Source of the DNA: Phoronis australis | Lineage: Eukaryota > Phoronida > Phoronidae | Assembly: GCA_002633005.1 (NCBI GenBank) | Contig: NMRA01000100.1 | Location: 697,475 to 761,474 of the forward strand | Direction of reading: 5' to 3' | DNA: 64,000 nucleotides | The notes under the pieces: model-generated | Databases searched by the model: none | What the model saw: the letters and a program-made list of their open reading frames with translations, nothing else | What the model was told of the DNA's origin: nothing | Program-made: the position numbers and the translations under genes | In this document: piece by piece, positions 58,870 to 64,000 of the stretch | Layout of the letters: the number at the start of each line of letters is the position of its first letter | How positions within the stretch are numbered: the first letter of the stretch is position 1

Positions 58870-59353
58870 GAGGCCCTTCCCACTGGGTCAAAAGATCGAG
58901 TCTGTGTTGGCGAAGGTTTTGTCTTGTATCGAAGTTTACTGTACGAGTTCGTCCCATAGAAAAGAGGTAGACTTGGCAGAGAAGCATCGAAGCTTCGCTA
59001 CAGTGGGAACGCCTAATTTCGATGCCACCGAAGCTATCGGCAGGGTTAACTGCGCTCGCCGACAACGGGCGGTGATTGGTTAATATTTTGTTCTAATATT
59101 TATTATTTTGTTAGTATAAGCATTCTGTTTGAATTTATACTTGTATTTGCTGATTTTTGTTGCATTACCAAAAACCACTGGCTTTTTGTTCAGATCAGCT
59201 GATACTCGGCCACCCAATCTCACTGAGATAACTCGCGGGTGAATTAGTTATCTGAATAACTCCGAAGCTGGTGGGAACGGCAACACTTAACTTCGCGGTT
59301 AACCACGCTCAAGCTTCGATAGTAGCGAAGTTAACAATATGGGAAGGGGCCTC
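58870..59353. mobile_element. Possible non-autonomous DNA element with GAGGCCCTTCCC termini
   Basis: GAGGCCCTTCCCAC at 58870 and GGGAAGGGGCCTC at 59341-59353 are inverted with one mismatch. Inner GAAGCTTCG-, GGTTAAC- and GTGGGAACG-type motifs recur on both sides, partly inverted. No clear target duplication. The open frames on both strands here (58823-59083) follow from the palindromic make-up. Confidence 0.45.
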
Positions 59354-59920
59354 AATGCATATCCTGCTTATGCTAATTTGCCTAGCTATGAATTGCGCGA
59401 CAGTGTATTGTACTTACTGGCATTGCTTTGTCCTCTTCATACCTACTTGAATTTGTTTGGATGTGTCAGTTTTTGCATGTGATTAACTGTGTGTAAATAT
59501 ATGCACTGGTATCTTCCCCGTATTTGCATTTACTACTGTAACTTCACTACGGTGCAATGACATGGTTTGTTATTTTTATATGACTGTCATTTATTCAGCA
59601 CGTTTTGTATGCTGTTAAACATTGTTTGACTAATACAACAGCGAAATACCATTCTTTGTTTTCCTTCTTGTCTTCTGATTCGGGTAGAGTTGAACACAAA
59701 CGCTTCACAGTGCAGTCCTGCGGAAGGTTACACTGCCAGAGTCCAAAATCAGCCAACGACGTTTGTGCGCTTAAAACGTAGTTGACCGTACCGTTGGGCG
59801 GACGTGGGCGTTTTTTCCAATTTATTAAAAACGGACTGCACGGCGTATTAAAAAGGATCTGTCAACTGCTAGTCTTTTCGTCAATTTTTCTCACTTTTTG
59901 GTATAACAACGAATGGATAG
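59354..59920. other. Nothing recognised
   Basis: AT-rich sequence with a slightly CpG-richer patch at about 59690-59850; no gene frame. Confidence 0.6.
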
Positions 59921-59924
59921 TATC

Positions 59925-60925
59925 ACCTTGCTAATAGATGCCTATCTGCCACATTTTATGGAAATCCGTTGAAGACCTTTGAGGATACAAGAGTAAACGT
60001 AAAAAATCAAAAATTGCCACTAGTAGTCCCATTTGTCAGAAAGCCATCATCCGTTGTCAACTTCATAAAAATACATTTGCTAAATTTAATAAAGATCCTG
60101 TAGAGCGTTTAGGAGATGCAGCCATGGACGCAATAACAAACAAAACTGCCACTAGGAGGTGAAACAGTATTCGAAGTTGTCGGAAATCATCGTCAGCCGT
60201 CTTTTTCGCAGTAGGAACATATATGCCAATTTTCACAATCATCCGTAGAGTGGTTTGGTTTACAGAGGGGCAGACAACAAAAAACAACAGACCCGAAAAG
60301 ATTAAAAATGGCCACTAGGTGGCGTAAGTTACATCAAATCCATCTGAAAACTGGAGGATAGCATCATGTCATTAAAGTCATATGATCCGTTTTTAAACGT
60401 TTTAAAAACATCGTGAATCTGCATAAAAACCATTGGAACATATTCTCTGATACTTAATTAGAACTTTTCGTAAGTATGGGGTCGATCTGCTGCCTGTACA
60501 TATTGTATCTTTTATTTTCTTAAAATAAGCGTGATCAAAACAAACGAATGTTCCCATAATGCTGTGCGGTTTGACCTTTCGGCAACTCGGACAAATAGTC
60601 AGCTGTTTCCGGCACCGGTACTGCTTCGAAGAAGAGAAGTTCGCCTTAATAGATGCCTGACTGCCAAATTTTGTGAAAATCGGTTGAGGACCTCCGAAGA
60701 TACAGAGGTAAACGTGATAAAAAAATCTATCTAGGTGGCACACCTATAGTCGAATAGGTCCGAAATTCATCGTCATCTGTCATCTGCTTCATAGGAACAG
60801 ATCTGCCAAATCTCATCAAGATCCTGTAAGGGATTTAGGGTCAGAGATACAGCTGCAGACGCCGGACGACGGACGCTGGGCTCCCAGACAGAGATGACAG
60901 CAATACGCCGTGGCGCATAATAACG
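59925..60925 (-). mobile_element. Diverged Helentron-like element, minus strand
   Basis: The complement carries the unit phrases. On the + strand AAAATTGCCACTAG at 60010, ACTGCCACTAGGAGG at 60145 and AAAATGGCCACTAGGTGG at 60305 are spaced by 135-160 bp. The 5' end (right) shows GATGACAGCAATACGCCG and GGCGCATAA at about 60895-60920, matching the 5' end of copies A and B. Confidence 0.65.
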
Positions 60926-61790
60926 GGATAGTTTCGATAGCTCATTATGCTGCGGTAGCTGCTGTCTTAATCATCACTTAATGGGTTGTTTTCGACAGTT
61001 ACTGGTATCCCAAAGTTTTAGTGTTATGTATTTTACAAAATGTTACTTTCCGCCAGAGTGGGTTTTGTTTGTCACAGTCCATTTACTAACCAGTAACTTC
61101 TATTTGAATGACATGGAATTGTTTATTGTGGTACCTCGAATGCATTAGGTATCCCCTTTTTCGGCGTTGTTTTTGAGTTTCTGGCGACCCTTTTCAAATG
61201 ACAATTTGTCTGTCATGTGTCATTCGGTTTTGCGGCACGATTGTTGATTTTTTAAAATCTTACTTAAAAGTCAGTTTTAGCCGGTACCTCGAATATTTAG
61301 CTCAAGCTTTCAATGGCATGCAATGGTTGAGATTTTTTGGTACTTAAAGTGTATTTTGTTTGTAATCTAGTGAACAGTGACATGTATTCATTCACCGGGA
61401 ATTGTTTTCTGTGGTACCTCAAATGCCGTATGAGCTTGTCTCAGATCCAGAATGCGACCACACATGACAATCTGCCTTTAATATCCATCTTGTCACTAAG
61501 CTGTTTGACGAATGGCTGTGAGCGCGTGCACGCATTGATCATAAGTGCAAAGGAGATTAGAAACTCTGTGGTGAGAAAAGAGTTTTTCCTTCGTGTGTTT
61601 TTCAAAAATTGTCAATTTATTTTTTATAGAAATTCCCTCAAAGTGGAAAGTGAATAACTCTTCAGTAGAGTTTGCGAGGTGGTACTTTAGTCTGGAATTG
61701 TTTAAAACATATATTTGACGAGCTTCAGCGTTCCATGCCCCTTTAAGATGGGCATCACTGGGCCATGTACATGTAACTCTGCATTTTCGA
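60926..61790. other. No gene recognised; diverged internal repeat
   Basis: 61115-61150 and 61396-61430 are alike (GGAATTGTTT...TGTGGTACCTC(G/A)AATGC) and a third GGTACCTCGAAT is at 61281. Frames on both strands (61337-61657, 61496-61903) show no family features. Confidence 0.5.
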
Positions 61791-62420
61791 GCCCACCCGT
61801 TATCGTGAGAAACGAAGACGGGTTGAACAGATTTGCGTTGACTTAATTTAGTTACAGCTTGTGCCGCATTCGTGCGTTTGATGCGCAACTTGTTAACTGG
61901 CATTTCTTACGATGATGACATTGCTGTTTTCACTGGTACATTTGAGGAACATGTTGTTATTGTTCGTGAGCTTTTCTGCAGGTTAAGACAATCCAATTTG
62001 ACGGCAAAGCCAAGCAAAATTAGGTCTGGTTTCAGTAGAATACACCTTTAGATTGTTTAGGTCACGTGGTCAGAAGAGGCATGATTTTGCTACAAGAAGC
62101 CAAAGTGTGTGCGATCAAGAACGTTCTCAGACCGGAATCTAAGAAGCAGATACGCCCTTTCCTAGAGTTAGTAGGCTCTTACAAGAATTAGTTTATACTA
62201 AACGTTTCGGCAAAGGCTATTCAGATCTCTGACTCGCGATCACTGCCCTAAACAAGGTACAGCGGAGTGACATTTTAGAAAATGCTTTGCAGAAATTGAA
62301 GGGACTTATGGTTTACTCCCCAGTCTTGAAGTTTAGGACATGAGGAAAAAGTCTGTTAGTTTGTGATAGCAGTGACCATAGGGGACTTGGAGCGGTATTG
62401 CTTCAGGTCGAGGATGGTTA
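61790..62420 (+). pseudogene. Ty3/gypsy reverse transcriptase / RNase H relic
   Basis: Pieces in the order of gypsy pol are recognisable. They are an IVRNEDG...RF segment (finger region) near 61800, then a catalytic-box-like YDDD at about 61911, then a QEAKVCAIKN / KKQIRPFLELVGSY segment (thumb/connection) near 62090-62190, and finally a GLGAVLLQ RNase H motif at about 62378. The first Asp-box position is Y-D-D-D where Y-x-D-D is usual. A stretch between finger and palm is missing, and several stops and frame changes are present. Long dead. Confidence 0.65.
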
Positions 62421-62930
62421 GGATGTGACGGCCAAGGAATTGCAGACTTTTGAGTTTCGTTTTTAGTTTGAAATGGTGCCCTGTTTTTATTCTTTATAAA
62501 AGTATATCTATTTAAAATACAGGTAGTTAGCACTGCGATGTAATCAAACAATGAGCTGACCAGCTGAGAAACAAATGACCCAGTAATGTACAAATGAAAG
62601 TCCTTTTCGTGGTCTACTACTTCTATAGGTGCATCATGGATTTTCAGATGTTACTGTCGGTTTAAATAAAAAGTACAGTCTGCTAGCTAGATTGCAATCA
62701 GCTGATCATATCCGCATGAGCGAAGCCAATTATCCTCGCTCATGACTCGATGACTAGAGCAGCTTGGCGGCATCCCTTTGATCGTGAGCCGAGTGCGACT
62801 CAGCCAAGGTGGATCAATACGGTCTAGTTCAATTTTCCATACCCCGCCGTTTACCTTAACCACTGGGGTTAGAACCAATTTTATTTAGTGGGAATGTTCA
62901 TAGCATGTGCACTACAAACAGTGTGCTTCT
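62421..62930. other. Nothing recognised
   Basis: Short frames on the minus strand (62333-62593, 62687-62878) have no family features. Confidence 0.5.
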
Positions 62931-63575
62931 AGGGGTGTTTATTTGTATCATGAAAATGGCCACTAGATGGTGCTAAATAGGTAAAATCCAACCAAAACGA
63001 TAATATGCTATTGTTTTTTTTTAATAGAAAACTATTTATTGGATTTCATTAAAATTTGTTGAGGAACTTTAGACAAACCAAGGAAAGCGGAAAAAATGAA
63101 ATAGCCTCTAGGGACCACAACGTTTGTCATATCCGTCTGAAAGTTGTCGTCTGTAGTCAACTTCATATTAATACACTTAGTGCTAAATTTAATAAGTATC
63201 CAGCAATGGGTTAAGAGGACACAGCAAAAAAATGTCACTAGGAGGCACAACAGTAGTCAAAGTCATTATTGCAACTGTCCCCATCACACTGAGAACACAT
63301 ATGCCAATTTTCACAATCGTCCTTAGAATAGTTTGGTTAATAGAGTACCTTTGAAGATACAGACTAGGTAAACAAAAAACTAAAATTGCCACTAGGGGGC
63401 ATACTGGTAGTTGGATCCATCCGAAAGTTTGCTCATGCTGTCCCATTGATGAGTGCAACATACGTGAAAAACTAGGTTTTGAAGGCAGAGCAGTGGATGC
63501 CGGACGGACGGATGGGTACACGGACAGGGATGACTGCATGATGTGTCCACATCTAAAATCGTGTGCACATAACAA
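62930..63575 (-). mobile_element. Diverged Helentron-like element, minus strand
   Basis: The + strand shows AAAATGGCCACTAGATGG (62953), an AAATAGCCTCTAGGGACC (63098), ATGTCACTAGGAGGCA (63231) and AAAATTGCCACTAGGGGGCA (63382), spaced by about 130-150 bp, and the 5' end region GACGGACGGATGG...GATGACTGCATGATG at 63505-63545. Confidence 0.65.
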
Positions 63576-64000
63576 AATCCAAATCGACTTTGTCCATTTT
63601 ATCTTTAATGTTTTGAAAAAAATCAGTATCATCGGCATTCGGCCTACATGAATTCACAAGAAATATTTCAAACTTTTAACTGCCAAAAAATTGCCAACCG
63701 AGTCCTTATGAATACATTCAACTTCATACTCAAAATTCGTGTTAAATAAAATGGACACATCCTAGAGTTTCCTGCTCCATGATGGAAATAACAATCTTAC
63801 CCTCACTGAGTTCTCACTATGTTTCAATATCACTTTTAAAATGCTCAATATAGTTAAAGACATCTTTTCGTTTAGATGAAGAATCCAAACCACTGCAATT
63901 CATGGAGACAACAAAAATCATTGCGTTGTTTTAGGGACTGAAATTACCTGCAAGTATGATATGCCAAAAGTGCCTGAGGCAAGAGAGAGTACTAACCAGG
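63576..64000. other. Nothing recognised
   Basis: AT-rich flank with no gene frame. Confidence 0.5.

Noticed and set aside
58823-59083. Overlapping ~80-codon frames on both strands
   Set aside because: They lie in a region with inverted termini and partly palindromic motifs; no family features and no splice support.

Overview
This is metazoan nuclear DNA: an AT-rich window dominated by the cytoplasmic half of one multi-exon receptor-type protein tyrosine phosphatase (RPTP) on the + strand. GT/AG introns range from 0.3 to 23 kb and are filled with transposon debris (foldback elements, tRNA-derived SINEs, a LINE 3' end, Ty3/gypsy relics, hAT-like elements, and Helentron/pearl-like elements with internal repeats). 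The repeat types suggest an invertebrate (non-vertebrate deuterostome or lophotrochozoan), but the species cannot be fixed from the sequence. Single Ns at 15376 and 21943 sit inside near-perfect direct duplications and look like assembly joins of two haplotypes.

Layout. 1-518: the exon leading into the first phosphatase domain (D1). 519-23628: a 23 kb intron with a 21-bp minisatellite, decayed THAP / P2X7-tail-like / zinc-ribbon gene fragments (9.4-11.3 kb), foldback and hAT-like elements, a LINE end and a full Helentron-like element. 23629-33762: eight exons of D1 and the interdomain linker. 34159-47389: the second domain (D2), with a nested retrotransposon/DNA-transposon insertion in one intron, a 16-copy 32-bp minisatellite in another, and one doubtful 48-nt cassette exon. 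48559-55156: two alternative sets of 3' terminal exons, both of which join the same donor in phase and both of which encode the last D2 helix. They end in a tail of about 60 residues (stop at 51725) or a tail of about 315 residues rich in Tyr, Arg and Ser (stop at 55156). 55157-64000: probable 3' UTR, then repeats and a decayed gypsy reverse transcriptase fragment. No minus-strand gene of clear function was seen.

The protein groups with the R2B subfamily (PTPRK/M/T/U type) by its D1-D2 linker and D2 motifs. Both domains are degenerate. D1 keeps the Cys-x5-Arg loop, but its WPD loop reads WNE, its KNRY motif reads KNAY and the Q-loop glutamine is gone. D2 has Ser in place of the catalytic Cys. 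A mostly non-catalytic receptor with a choice of two C-terminal scaffolds is the most interesting system here. The extracellular and transmembrane parts lie upstream of the window.
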